IMG/VR virus record: IMGVR_UViG_3300003886_000016
Coordinates: 1 to 38,632 of that record
Reading direction: 5' to 3' (one strand)
DNA: 38,632 nucleotides
Origin: a virus
Below are positions 1-6,102 of this stretch, piece after piece. Every line of letters begins with the position of its first letter. Positions within the stretch are counted from its first letter, which is position 1. The notes under the pieces are model-generated. The model had not been told where the DNA came from. It did no database searches and saw nothing but the letters and a program-made list of their open reading frames with translations. The translations under genes and the position numbers were made by a program.

Positions 1-135
1 GCAAATCCGCTGAACGCAAATCCGCTGAACGCAAATCCGCTGAACGCAAATCCGCTGAACTCAAATCCGCTGAACGCAAATTCGCTGAACGCAAATTCGC
101 TGAACGCAAATTCGCTGAACGCAAATCCGCTGAAC
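1..135. repeat. 15-base tandem repeat array, left part
   Basis: Nine head-to-tail 15-mers of the form (g/t)caaat(c/t)cgctgaac run from 1 to 135. With the right-end units (38482-38541) they make 13 units after collapsing the terminal overlap. Each unit is one pentapeptide of the minus-strand gene, so the repeat is coding. Bases 1-91 equal 38542-38632 exactly. Units differ only at the first base (g or t) and at c/t in position 7 (Asp or Asn codon), which suggests recent expansion. Confidence 0.95.
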
Positions 136-274
136 TCAAATTCTTAGAATTTTCAATGCCGAAAAAAACAGCCAACCTTAACTTTATTGCCGGTGGCGCA
201 TTAGCATTGCAATCAATCCGCGCAGTAAACTGAACTTTTCCCGTGAATCTATTTAAGACATCAAAATCAATCAT
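1..274 (-). CDS. Pentapeptide-repeat protein, N-terminal part (continues at the right end)
   Basis: This is the 5' part of a gene that continues at 38541 and ends at 38222 once the 91-base terminal overlap is collapsed (594 bases, 197 residues). The ATG at 274-272 has an AGGAGG ribosome site at 279-284. The first 46 residues contain NRFTGKVQFTARI, a segment I recall at the start of many phage pentapeptide proteins. After these come SADLR/SANLR repeats, the A(D/N)LXX pattern of a right-handed quadrilateral beta-helix. Pentapeptide proteins can mimic DNA, as in gyrase inhibitors, but phage members of this subtype have no agreed function. It is the first gene of the leftward minus-strand arm. 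Frame, start and fold class are clear; the role is not. Confidence 0.85.
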   Translation of the reverse strand, partial: MIDFDVLNRFTGKVQFTARIDCNANAPPAIKLRLAVFFGIENSKNLSSADLRSANLRSANLRSANLRSADLSSADLRSADLRSADLRSADL

Positions 275-469
275 AGAGCCTCCTGTTTTATCTGGCTGAA
301 AACTGCGTCGCGCCTATCTTCAACCACTATTTATCCGCTGGGCGTATAATTGCACTTGCGGTTAGTGGCTTCCGACAAGGCGAACACTGCTCTTATACTT
401 TATCAATGTCAAGAACGGATATTTATTAACATACTTGACAGTTATAAATATATCTATATGGTACGGAGT
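275..469. promoter_or_regulatory. Divergent control region between the two early arms
   Basis: This 195-base AT-rich stretch lies between the leftward pentapeptide gene and the rightward HTH gene. Plus-strand promoter-like boxes are TATAAT at 345-350; CCGACA at 372-377 with TATACT at 394-399 (spacer 16); and TTGACA at 435-440 with TATGGT at 457-462 (spacer 16). The last pair would start transcription at about 469, right at the ATG of the HTH gene (470). A 12-base direct repeat GGATATTTATTA occurs at 417-428 and 477-488, flanking that promoter, and could be a pair of operator half-regions. The minus-strand promoter for the pentapeptide arm was not identified convincingly. Confidence 0.5.
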
Positions 470-658
470 ATGAATTGGATATTTATTATTGACGCATTAT
501 TGAAGACTGGTCTGAAACAGCGTGCCATTGCTAATATGAGTGGCTGTGAGGAATCTGTGATATACAGACTACGTACGGGAAAACAGAATGAAGTTTATCA
601 TTCTACTGGCGAGCAGATTATCCACCTGGCAAAGAGTCATGGGATCAAGTGTGAATAA
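470..658 (+). CDS. Small helix-turn-helix protein, Cro-like candidate
   Basis: A 62-residue protein. Residues 7-34, with LLKTGLKQRAIANMSGC and SVIYRLRTGK, read as a helix-turn-helix of the XRE/Cro kind: a small first helix, a turn with Gly, and a recognition helix ending in RTGK. The reading frame is open upstream (to a TTG at 350), but ATG 470 gives the compact HTH protein. GGAG sits only one base before this ATG, so normal Shine-Dalgarno initiation is poor and a leaderless message from the 435/457 promoter is possible. Its place at the divergent region suggests it regulates one or both early arms. Function is inferred from the fold pattern only. Confidence 0.65.
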   Translation: MNWIFIIDALLKTGLKQRAIANMSGCEESVIYRLRTGKQNEVYHSTGEQIIHLAKSHGIKCE

Positions 659-749
659 CCGCATCCTAATGTTGACTGATGAATATAGCGGTATGGGTAT
701 GACCTCCCTGCTGGCTGCACAAGCGATGGCTTTACTGGAGGTATTATGA
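651..749 (+). CDS. 32-residue small protein coupled to its neighbours
   Basis: GTG at 651 lies inside the last codons of the HTH gene, and the stop TGA (747-749) overlaps the next ATG (746) as ATGA. The predicted product starts MNNRILMLTDEYSG and ends in a hydrophobic Ala/Leu helix. No family is recognised. The overlap at both ends favours translational coupling, but a non-ATG start with no clear Shine-Dalgarno keeps confidence modest. It may instead only carry ribosomes to the next gene. Confidence 0.4.
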   Translation: MNNRILMLTDEYSGMGMTSLLAAQAMALLEVL

Positions 750-1051
750 TTTTAGCTTTCTCACTGTCAATGCCGAACGTTGGATCATGGGATGGAAAAT
801 GGACGGGTGCTAATAATTTCTATACCAGGTTGGTTAATTTTGGAAGATCAAAAAAATCAACTGAAAAGGCCCAAAAAATACTTGATGAGGGATATTTCCA
901 CTATGATTTTGGTGACGGTTGGAGTGCGGGCATAACAGTAAAAAGAGTTAATGCAAATGAAGCTTTGAAAATTAGGAAAAAAACAAAGGGTTTTTGTGGC
1001 TATGATTGGATGATAGCTAGCATCCAACGTAATGGAAAGATCATCACGTGA
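746..1051 (+). CDS. Conserved phage hypothetical protein (101 aa)
   Basis: GGAGG sits a few bases upstream of the ATG. The protein opens with ILAFSLSMPNVGSWDGKW, has a central GYFHYDFGDGWSAGI segment and ends with CGYDWMIASI. I recall this set of motifs in small early proteins of many tailed phages, where the family has no known function. It has no membrane segment and is rich in aromatic and Gly residues. The start overlaps the stop of the 32-residue ORF as ATGA. Gene call is strong; function unknown. Confidence 0.8.
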   Translation: MILAFSLSMPNVGSWDGKWTGANNFYTRLVNFGRSKKSTEKAQKILDEGYFHYDFGDGWSAGITVKRVNANEALKIRKKTKGFCGYDWMIASIQRNGKIIT

Positions 1052-1084
1052 TTGGAGTAGTTTTTAGTTTCCGCTTCGGCGGAT

Positions 1085-1179
1085 GGATGGTGCGCCAATG
1101 TTATTGAGGGACTCGATGGCAAGCTCGATTGGCTATGGCAACCTAGGATAAGCCTGTCGGTTGGATTCCGACGCCATCC
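1085..1179 (+). ncRNA. Structured RNA candidate with tRNA-like acceptor/T-arm geometry
   Basis: In a 229-base gene-free gap, GGATGGT (1085-1091) pairs with GCCATCC (1173-1179) as a 7-bp closing stem with one G-U. Directly next to its 3' strand, GTCGG (1156-1160) and CCGAC (1168-1172) form a 5-bp hairpin with a 7-base loop, TTGGATT. That is the exact geometry of a tRNA T arm stacked on an acceptor stem. GCCAAT (1094-1099) also pairs with ATTGGC (1128-1133). The T loop lacks the canonical C56 and no convincing anticodon arm is visible, so an ordinary tRNA is unlikely. Strand is assumed from the flanking genes; structure was judged by eye. Confidence 0.5.
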
Positions 1180-1183
1180 AAAA

Positions 1184-1263
1184 AATAGCGGCTGCTATGG
1201 ATAAGCCACACAACCTGTGATATATGCCTGAAATAGATGCATGCAGTCAGGTCAGCCGCTATT
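1184..1263 (+). ncRNA. Structured RNA candidate, three-way junction, before a small gene
   Basis: AATAGCGGCTG (1184-1194) is perfectly complementary to CAGCCGCTATT (1253-1263), an 11-bp closing stem. Inside are CACA/TGTG (1207-1219) and CCTGA/TCAGG (1227-1231 with 1247-1251), giving a three-way junction. The element ends 17 bases before the start codon at 1281, with the ribosome site AAGGAG just after the stem. It could be a stable processed RNA or a leader controlling the next gene. It shares the 9-mer GGATAAGCC (1199-1207) with the preceding element (1146-1154). Confidence 0.5.
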
Positions 1264-1280
1264 CATTTTAAGGAGAGAAT

Positions 1281-1511
1281 ATGAAAACATGTAAAGGATG
1301 TGTCTATGCAGATTGGCACCTGACTAAATCAAGCAGGCTTCATCCTTCTGGCGATGGTGAATGCAAATTTAAGTATAAAGTTCCAGCGCTCCCAGCGGCT
1401 TTCTACTGGATGGGCACCAAACCTCCAAAGCCGTGCGGAGGTTTCATCAACCGCAAAGAGGAATTGAAAAATCATTGCCCATATTATCAAGCAGGCAAAG
1501 CCCAATGCTAA
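1281..1511 (+). CDS. Cysteine-rich small protein, probable metal-binding (76 aa)
   Basis: The ATG follows AAGGAG by a few bases. Cysteines occur as CKGC near the N terminus, GEC at about residue 27, PCGGF near 52 and a C near 66, with several His residues. This spacing suggests a zinc-stabilised small domain. I do not recognise a named family with certainty. It is the first gene after the two structured RNA candidates, so its expression may depend on them. Confidence 0.65.
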   Translation: MKTCKGCVYADWHLTKSSRLHPSGDGECKFKYKVPALPAAFYWMGTKPPKPCGGFINRKEELKNHCPYYQAGKAQC

Positions 1512-1595
1512 TCCTCCTCATCTCCACCCTCGAATACAAACTCCGCGCATTGATTGAGCGGATAAAGGAGCCACCACATGACCGACGCAAGTAAA
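1506..1595 (+). CDS. 29-residue membrane peptide, tentative
   Basis: ATG 1506 overlaps the end of the Cys-rich gene. The product begins MLILLISTLEYKLRALIER, a short hydrophobic stretch followed by a charged amphipathic part. Small peptides of this look are common in phage early operons. The ribosome site is weak and the frame ends inside the next gene, so this may be chance. Confidence 0.3.
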
Positions 1596-1766
1596 TTAAA
1601 ATCAACCGAACAATATGGCCCAAGCCTTTTGGACAATATGGCTAAAGCTGCAATGCAAGCTATCTATCCTGATGGCACATCTTGTGAGGTGATAGCCGCA
1701 GAGGCATATGACATGGCTGTATCAATGCTCAACGAACGCCAAAAGAGAATTGAGGCAATGAAATGA
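1578..1766 (+). CDS. Small early protein (62 aa), unknown function
   Basis: AAGGAG lies 7 bases before ATG 1578. The protein starts MTDASKLKSTEQYG and is mainly helical and acidic, with no motif I can name. Its stop overlaps the next start as ATGA. The start region ATGACCGACGCAA recurs almost unchanged at 1963, and a shorter version at 1763, so three consecutive genes share an N-terminal MTD(A/M) opening. Confidence 0.6.
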   Translation: MTDASKLKSTEQYGPSLLDNMAKAAMQAIYPDGTSCEVIAAEAYDMAVSMLNERQKRIEAMK

Positions 1767-1966
1767 CCGACATGGATAAAATCAGAGATGAGCTAACTAA
1801 AGGCTTTATTTACAGGGAATATCAGGTGATAAACCCACAAATGACGGCCAACTTCTTGAGTGATGCTGTCACTAAATATCGGACTGATGATCTTTTCAAT
1901 GCCCGCGTTGACTCTACTGTTGCCGCCGTGATAGATATAATTCATAAATGCGAGGATGAAACATGA
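1763..1966 (+). CDS. Small early protein (67 aa), unknown function
   Basis: ATGA overlap with the gene before and again with the gene after. The protein starts MTDMDKIRDELTKGF and reads as a soluble, mostly helical domain with the C-terminal run AAVIDIIHKCED. No family recognised. The tight coupling on both sides supports real translation. Confidence 0.6.
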   Translation: MTDMDKIRDELTKGFIYREYQVINPQMTANFLSDAVTKYRTDDLFNARVDSTVAAVIDIIHKCEDET

Positions 1967-2097
1967 CCGACGCAAATAGAGTCCGCCAGTCCCTCCTAAA
2001 GGCCGCCTACGCCCACACCAAAAGTCTGTCACTGGTGCGTGAGCTGAAGCGGATATATGACGAGAGGAAATCCTCGTTGCCGCTTGCGCTTAAATGA
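1963..2097 (+). CDS. Small basic protein (44 aa), unknown function
   Basis: ATG 1963 overlaps the preceding stop as ATGA. The 44-residue product starts MTDANRVRQSLLKAAYAH and has a Lys/Arg-rich helix, LVRELKRIYDERK. The first 13 bases match the start of the gene at 1578, suggesting a duplicated start region. It is the last gene before the structured element at 2112. A longer open frame on the opposite strand here has no ribosome site and is a shadow. Confidence 0.5.
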   Translation: MTDANRVRQSLLKAAYAHTKSLSLVRELKRIYDERKSSLPLALK

Positions 2098-2111
2098 TAG
2101 TGTGCTACAGT

Positions 2112-2188
2112 TTGGGTTCGTTTGGTGCTGTTGGCGCAGCTAAGTGAACTGCCGTTGCCCTTTTCTTCGGCCAGCCACTCGAACCCAA
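2112..2188 (+). ncRNA. Structured RNA candidate upstream of the replication gene
   Basis: TTGGGTTCG (2112-2120) and CGAACCCAA (2180-2188) are perfect 9-bp complements. Inside are GCTG/CAGC (2127-2140), AGTG/CACT (2143-2146 with 2176-2179, stacked directly on the closing stem) and GCCG/CGGC (2151-2154 with 2168-2171). This again gives a three-way junction of about 80 bases. It sits between the small-gene cluster and the DUF6291-type gene, so it may be a processed RNA, an attenuator or part of the origin. No T-tract follows, so it is not an intrinsic terminator. Confidence 0.5.
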
Positions 2189-2237
2189 TTCATTGCTTAG
2201 CCAGCGTGAATTGAATAGCTAAAAGGGAGTTAAATCG

Positions 2238-2906
2238 ATGGCAAACAAAAAAGAATCTTTTTTACTTTTCGATGACAGCCTTGATATACTTAATGACTTA
2301 ACAGATACGCAGGCTGGTAAGCTATTCAAAGCAATCAAAGCATACCGATCAAATGATGAAGTTTTGCTAGACAACTTATTGCAAATTGCCTTCATTCCAA
2401 TCAGAAATCAAATAAAAAGAAATTCAATTAAATATGATGAAATATGTAAAAAGCGTGCAATATCAGGGGCTTTAGGTGGTAAGCAAAAGCAAGCAAACCT
2501 AGCAAGTGCTAGCAAAAGCTTGCAAAGTGTAGCAAATCTACCTGAACCTGTACCTGATCTTGATCTTGAACCTGTACCTGATCTTGACATTAAAACAAAG
2601 ATCAAAACCAGTGAACCTTCGGTCCCCGATGATGATAAAAAGTTTTGTTTTGATTCCGGCATTGAATTGCTGGGAAAGAAGTCCAGAACATTGATAGCAA
2701 GAGAAATAAAAAAGCATGGTGCTGAATTGATTGCTGATGTAATAGCTGAGATGCAGGCAAAAGATTTCGATGACACGTCCAAGCTATCAGGTTATTTCAT
2801 GAAGATGTGTGAAGGGAAAAAGAAAGCGCGCAAATTAACAGCAGACGAAAAGTGGCAGGCTGATTTTGAAGAGCGGCAAAAAGACCCATGTTATGGTGCA
2901 TTGTGA
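2238..2906 (+). CDS. DUF6291-type replication-associated protein (222 aa)
   Basis: The N-terminal 80 residues (SFLLFDDSLDILNDLTDTQAGKLF, then KAIKAYRSND, a KY segment and KRAISGALGGK) match the pattern of DUF6291 proteins that precede primase/helicase genes in many phages. A low-complexity linker (roughly residues 83-125) is rich in Lys/Gln/Ala/Ser, then Pro/Asp/Leu. A helical C-terminal domain follows (GKKSRTLIAREIKKHG). The gene overlaps the primase-helicase start as GTGA. A role in replication initiation or helicase loading is inferred from position. The linker DNA carries phased GCAA repeats that could mark the origin. Confidence 0.7.
   Translation: MANKKESFLLFDDSLDILNDLTDTQAGKLFKAIKAYRSNDEVLLDNLLQIAFIPIRNQIKRNSIKYDEICKKRAISGALGGKQKQANLASASKSLQSVANLPEPVPDLDLEPVPDLDIKTKIKTSEPSVPDDDKKFCFDSGIELLGKKSRTLIAREIKKHGAELIADVIAEMQAKDFDDTSKLSGYFMKMCEGKKKARKLTADEKWQADFEERQKDPCYGAL
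2483..2587 (+). repeat. Phased GCAA repeats and 20-base direct repeat: possible origin
   Basis: GCAA occurs at 2483, 2493, 2502, 2512, 2522 and 2532, a 9-10 base period that puts the copies on one face of the helix. Directly after, the 20-mer starting gaacctgtacc occurs at 2544-2563 and again at 2568-2587. Lambda-like phages place origin iterons inside the initiator gene, and this arrangement resembles that. The alternative is that the DNA merely encodes a repetitive protein linker, which is common in this family. Confidence 0.4.
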
Positions 2907-4723
2907 AAAGCATCGGTGATATAAACTCCATGCTGGCTGATAAGGTTGTGTCGGTCTGCGAATATCTGTTACCTGCCGGGAAAGTTGTCGGCCAAGAGTT
3001 TGAGGCTGGCGATGTATCGGGGAATGCAGGGCAGAGCTTAAAAGTGAATTGTAATGGCAAGCGAGGGGTATGGCAAGATTTCGCAACGGGCGAGGGCGGC
3101 GACCTGATAGACCTATGGTGCGCTACTAAAGAGATGACGCTCAAGGAAGCCTTGCCTGACATTAAGGAATATCTCGGGATCCATGATAAACAGTTTGAAC
3201 CTATCCGCAAACAATATATCAGACCGAAAAGGCCACGGTGCAGGAAGCCGAAAGAAGATGTGCTGGAATATCTACATGGGCGCGGGCTTACGGATGATGT
3301 TATTGCCACTTATCGTGTTGCTGAAAACAAAAGAGAGGTGATATTTCCATATCTACGCAATGACGAATTGATATTTGCAAAGAAGATGAATCTTGATCGG
3401 GTGAATAGGAAAAAGGTTATCATGCCTATCTCTGCCGGAATGGAGCCATGCTTGTTTGGATGGCAGGCAATAAATGATAACGCCAGAGATGTCACTATCT
3501 GCGAGGGTGAGATAGACGCAATGAGCCTATGGGACTTCGGTTATCCTGCTTTGTCGGTTCCTTTCGGCGGCGGTAAAGGTGAGAAGCAAGCATGGGTATC
3601 GAACGAATGGGAAGCTCTTGAAAGGTTTGAAACGATATACCTTTGCATGGATGCTGATTTTGCAGGACAGGAAGCTGTGCTGGAACTGATTGACAGGCTT
3701 GGCAGGTATCGCTGCCGTGTTGTAACCCTGCCGATGAAGGACGCAAACGAATGCCTCACAAAGGGGGTCGAAAAGGAGACTATCCAGAAGTGTTTTGATG
3801 ATGCGCAACAATTATCGCCGGAAACATTGCGAGACGCAGCGTCATTCAAGGATGAGGTATTGGCAGAGTTTAACCCGCCGGAAGGGCTACAGCGAGGAAT
3901 TACCCCCCCGTGGCATACAATGGCTGAAACATTCATGTTTCGCAACGCAGAGGTAACGGCTCTAAGCGGGATAAACTCACACGGCAAATCACAGATTGCA
4001 GGACAGATCGCCCTGTCAACTATTTCACAAGGGGGCCTTGTATGTATGGCGAGCCTTGAAATGAGGCCGAGAAAAGTCCTAAGACGGATGGTGAGACAGG
4101 CAACAGGGCTTGACCACCCGACTGTTAAATATATCGAAAAAGTATTTTCATGGATGGCAGAGAAGATGTATATGTTTGACGTTCTGGGAACCGCAAAGGC
4201 TGATGAGATATTGGAGGCGTTTGAATACGCCAGACGAAGATATGGTGTGCGGATGTTCATCGTTGATAATTTTACAAAGTGCGGGATACCCGATGACGAC
4301 TACGGGGGCCAGAAAGCATTTATTGATAGGATGACAGATTTTGCAAACAAGTTTGATTGCCATGTGATAGTTTTATTTCACCCGCGAAAACTTGAAAACG
4401 AGAGTCAGAGGCCCGGAAAGATGGATGTTAAAGGTTCTGGGGCCTTGACTGATATGGTTCATAATTGTCTGACAATATGGAGGAATAAAAAGAAAGAAAA
4501 AGAAATTGCATCTTTGGAATTTGAAGCCACCACCGGAGTTGATGTATCTGTCAAGATGGATGAAGCCAACAAACGGCCGGATGCTCTTTTGCTATGTGAT
4601 AAACAGCGGGAAGGCGACTGGGAGGGAAAAACAGCATTGTGGTTTGATGTCAGGTCATATCAGTATCGGGACAGGTCTGGGATATTCAAACCGTACATTA
4701 AATTTGAGGAGAGTGAATTATGA
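2903..4723 (+). CDS. Toprim primase-helicase (606 aa)
   Basis: A fused primase-helicase of the T7 gp4/Twinkle type, expected to unwind the fork and possibly prime DNA synthesis. A primase-like N-terminal region (WQDFATGEGGDLIDLW) lacks an obvious zinc finger. A Toprim domain has EGEIDA at 201-206 and the D-x-D pair at 250/252. A RecA/DnaB-like helicase follows with Walker A GINSHGKS at 356-363, and later FIVDNFTKCG and VIVLFHPRK as Walker B-like and following strands. GTG 2903 was chosen because it overlaps the previous stop as GTGA and gives VKSIGDINSML, the usual opening of such proteins; ATG 2888 is possible. The next gene overlaps as ATGA. Confidence 0.9.
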   Translation: MKSIGDINSMLADKVVSVCEYLLPAGKVVGQEFEAGDVSGNAGQSLKVNCNGKRGVWQDFATGEGGDLIDLWCATKEMTLKEALPDIKEYLGIHDKQFEPIRKQYIRPKRPRCRKPKEDVLEYLHGRGLTDDVIATYRVAENKREVIFPYLRNDELIFAKKMNLDRVNRKKVIMPISAGMEPCLFGWQAINDNARDVTICEGEIDAMSLWDFGYPALSVPFGGGKGEKQAWVSNEWEALERFETIYLCMDADFAGQEAVLELIDRLGRYRCRVVTLPMKDANECLTKGVEKETIQKCFDDAQQLSPETLRDAASFKDEVLAEFNPPEGLQRGITPPWHTMAETFMFRNAEVTALSGINSHGKSQIAGQIALSTISQGGLVCMASLEMRPRKVLRRMVRQATGLDHPTVKYIEKVFSWMAEKMYMFDVLGTAKADEILEAFEYARRRYGVRMFIVDNFTKCGIPDDDYGGQKAFIDRMTDFANKFDCHVIVLFHPRKLENESQRPGKMDVKGSGALTDMVHNCLTIWRNKKKEKEIASLEFEATTGVDVSVKMDEANKRPDALLLCDKQREGDWEGKTALWFDVRSYQYRDRSGIFKPYIKFEESEL

Positions 4724-4920
4724 AAGATGTTTATATGGATGACGGTTTTATTGTTCTTGCATGTGGCGGAGATAACTACGATATTTCAATGGAGAGGCTT
4801 GACACGCCGGAGAAAATACTTGCATGGACAGTTCACCTCGCGCAGAAAAACTGGATGACGAAAGAAACCCTTGTTGAATTTGTAACGCTTGCGCTTGGGA
4901 AATATCCGGCGCTGAAATGA
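4720..4920 (+). CDS. Small acidic protein (66 aa) after the helicase
   Basis: Starts with ATGA overlapping the helicase stop, which suggests translational coupling. It has an N-terminal beta-like part (DGFIVLACGGDNYDI) and a helical C-terminal part (PEKILAWTVHLAQKNW, TLVEFVTLALGK). It is not a family I recognise. Position suggests a helicase partner or accessory early protein, but there is no direct evidence. Confidence 0.6.
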   Translation: MKDVYMDDGFIVLACGGDNYDISMERLDTPEKILAWTVHLAQKNWMTKETLVEFVTLALGKYPALK

Positions 4921-4991
4921 CTTGGCGTGTTCAAGGTGATGCAATGGAAATCAATGAGGGCATGGGACGAACTAACCATAAGCAAAACTGA
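4917..4991 (+). CDS. 24-residue ORF, tentative
   Basis: ATG 4917 overlaps the preceding stop as ATGA and the frame runs 24 codons (starts MTWRVQGDAMEINEG). It is too short to classify and could be a chance continuation after the overlap. It is listed because of the coupling and because the following 84 bases are non-coding. Confidence 0.25.
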   Translation: MTWRVQGDAMEINEGMGRTNHKQN

Positions 4992-5075
4992 TACATAACC
5001 CACAAACCATAAACTATCCTGACTGTACATAATTGTGGATAGGTTGAGTATCTCAATTATTGGAAAGGAGCGCGA
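4992..5075. promoter_or_regulatory. Intergenic spacer with a 13-base palindrome
   Basis: This 84-base non-coding spacer interrupts an otherwise overlapping gene string. TTGAG-TAT-CTCAA at 5044-5056 is a perfect palindrome with a 3-base centre, 20 bases before the ribosome site GGAAAGGAG of the next gene. It fits an operator or a small hairpin at a new promoter. No strong -35/-10 pair was recognised, so the promoter itself is only inferred from the spacer. Confidence 0.35.
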
Positions 5076-5330
5076 ATGAAACTATCAGAAGTGAAATATA
5101 AAAAGTGCAAGTGTGGCCGCAGCTATCCCATGGCACACTGGATCAAACCAAGCCCTGAGGTTATTATCAAAGAGCGTCCGGACGAATACGTAGCTCACCG
5201 GAACCCGATCTGTAACCCCTGCGCTAGAAGATTTATCGAAAAGCTTTACAAAAAGCGCATGCGTGGATCAAAGCTTTCCGCTGATGATGTGGCGCGGCAG
5301 AGAAAACTTGAGAGGATGGTGGAGGTATGA
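5076..5330 (+). CDS. Small zinc-binding-like protein (84 aa)
   Basis: ATG preceded by GGAAAGGAG. Two cysteine pairs (KKCKCGRSY and NPICNPCARR) about 40 residues apart form a plausible four-Cys zinc site. The C-terminal third is strongly basic (EKLYKKRMRGSKL, then VARQRKLERM), consistent with nucleic-acid binding. No named family. The stop overlaps the next start as ATGA; the two neighbours may work together because both carry zinc-type Cys pairs. Confidence 0.65.
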   Translation: MKLSEVKYKKCKCGRSYPMAHWIKPSPEVIIKERPDEYVAHRNPICNPCARRFIEKLYKKRMRGSKLSADDVARQRKLERMVEV

Positions 5331-5860
5331 AAAATAAAATCATAATGATGGACTCGGACGAGGCTGCAAAATTCGCGACAGGGATTGAAGGTTGGGTTAG
5401 CAGCGACGGAATATTTTTCGGAAGTGACAAAAAAGCTGCTCGCTATCACGGATGCACGCACAGGAAGTGCATAGAGTGCGGAGTGCTAACATTAAAGGCA
5501 TGGACTGCTTGCGATGCTTGCCGAAAGAAAAACGAAGTAAAACGATATGCGAAGCGAGAAAAGAAAGTATGGGACGGGAACGCACCTCTTTATTCCGAAA
5601 AACTTGATCAGTATTTTTATGAAGCTCTTGATAATTTCGAACTGGATACGGGTAACGAATGGGAAGATCTTCGTATGCTTATCTGTGAGCCTGTATTTTT
5701 GCAGACTATACACGATGAGTATTGGATAGATGATCTGCCAGAAGATGGAGACTTGCCGCAGGAAATAATTGATGCCGTAGAAGTGCTGAATGCGAAACTC
5801 TTATCTTATGGGCCTGTTTCTTGGGTGCCGGGTAAGTATAGCGCGGTAATTGAGACATGA
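5327..5860 (+). CDS. Zinc-ribbon-containing hypothetical protein (177 aa)
   Basis: ATGA overlap with the previous gene and with the next. A cluster HGCTHRKCIECGVLT followed by WTACDACRKKNEVKRY gives two C-x2-C knuckles, a typical zinc ribbon, with a basic stretch after it (residues about 67-80). The remaining C-terminal 90 residues are acidic. This domain order is seen in unannotated phage early proteins; I cannot assign a reaction. DNA or RNA binding through the ribbon is inferred. Confidence 0.65.
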   Translation: MKNKIIMMDSDEAAKFATGIEGWVSSDGIFFGSDKKAARYHGCTHRKCIECGVLTLKAWTACDACRKKNEVKRYAKREKKVWDGNAPLYSEKLDQYFYEALDNFELDTGNEWEDLRMLICEPVFLQTIHDEYWIDDLPEDGDLPQEIIDAVEVLNAKLLSYGPVSWVPGKYSAVIET

Positions 5861-6102
5861 AAGCATGGAAGGTAGACAATGGGGACACTTGGTACGTGCT
5901 TGTGTTTGCTCCGACTCGTAGCCGGGCGAAGTTGGCGTTCAAAGAGAACAGCCCAGTACTATTTAATTTTGATTACGGGTGGACGGACATCCACGCTATA
6001 CGGCATCCGGAACTGGACGACATGATCGACAATGAGGCGCTGTTTGATTCTCCGGATGATTTGCCGGATGGGGTAACATTTTGGCCGGAGGATGAGATAT
6101 GA
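5857..6102 (+). CDS. Small acidic protein (81 aa), unknown
   Basis: ATGA overlaps on both sides. The protein begins MKAWKVDNGDTWYVLVFA with a predicted beta-rich fold and ends in an acidic, Pro-containing tail (ELDDMIDNEALFDSPDD). No Cys pairs, no membrane segment. An acidic small early phage protein could be a DNA mimic or host-takeover factor, but nothing specific supports this. Confidence 0.6.
   Translation: MKAWKVDNGDTWYVLVFAPTRSRAKLAFKENSPVLFNFDYGWTDIHAIRHPELDDMIDNEALFDSPDDLPDGVTFWPEDEI

Noticed and set aside
1-135. CRISPR-like array
   Set aside because: The 15-base units are directly joined without spacers and encode pentapeptides on the minus strand.
125-235. Short plus-strand ORF (MPKKTANLNF...)
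   Set aside because: Antisense to the well-supported start of the pentapeptide gene and without a ribosome site.
407-412. Minus-strand TTGACA as the promoter of the leftward arm
   Set aside because: No acceptable -10 box at 16-18 bases downstream.
1070-1083. TCCGC-TTCG-GCGGA hairpin as a terminator
   Set aside because: A UUCG hairpin is present but no T-tract follows on either strand.
1083-1151. 22-codon ORF in the structured RNA region
   Set aside because: No clear ribosome site; complementarity across the region explains the sequence better.
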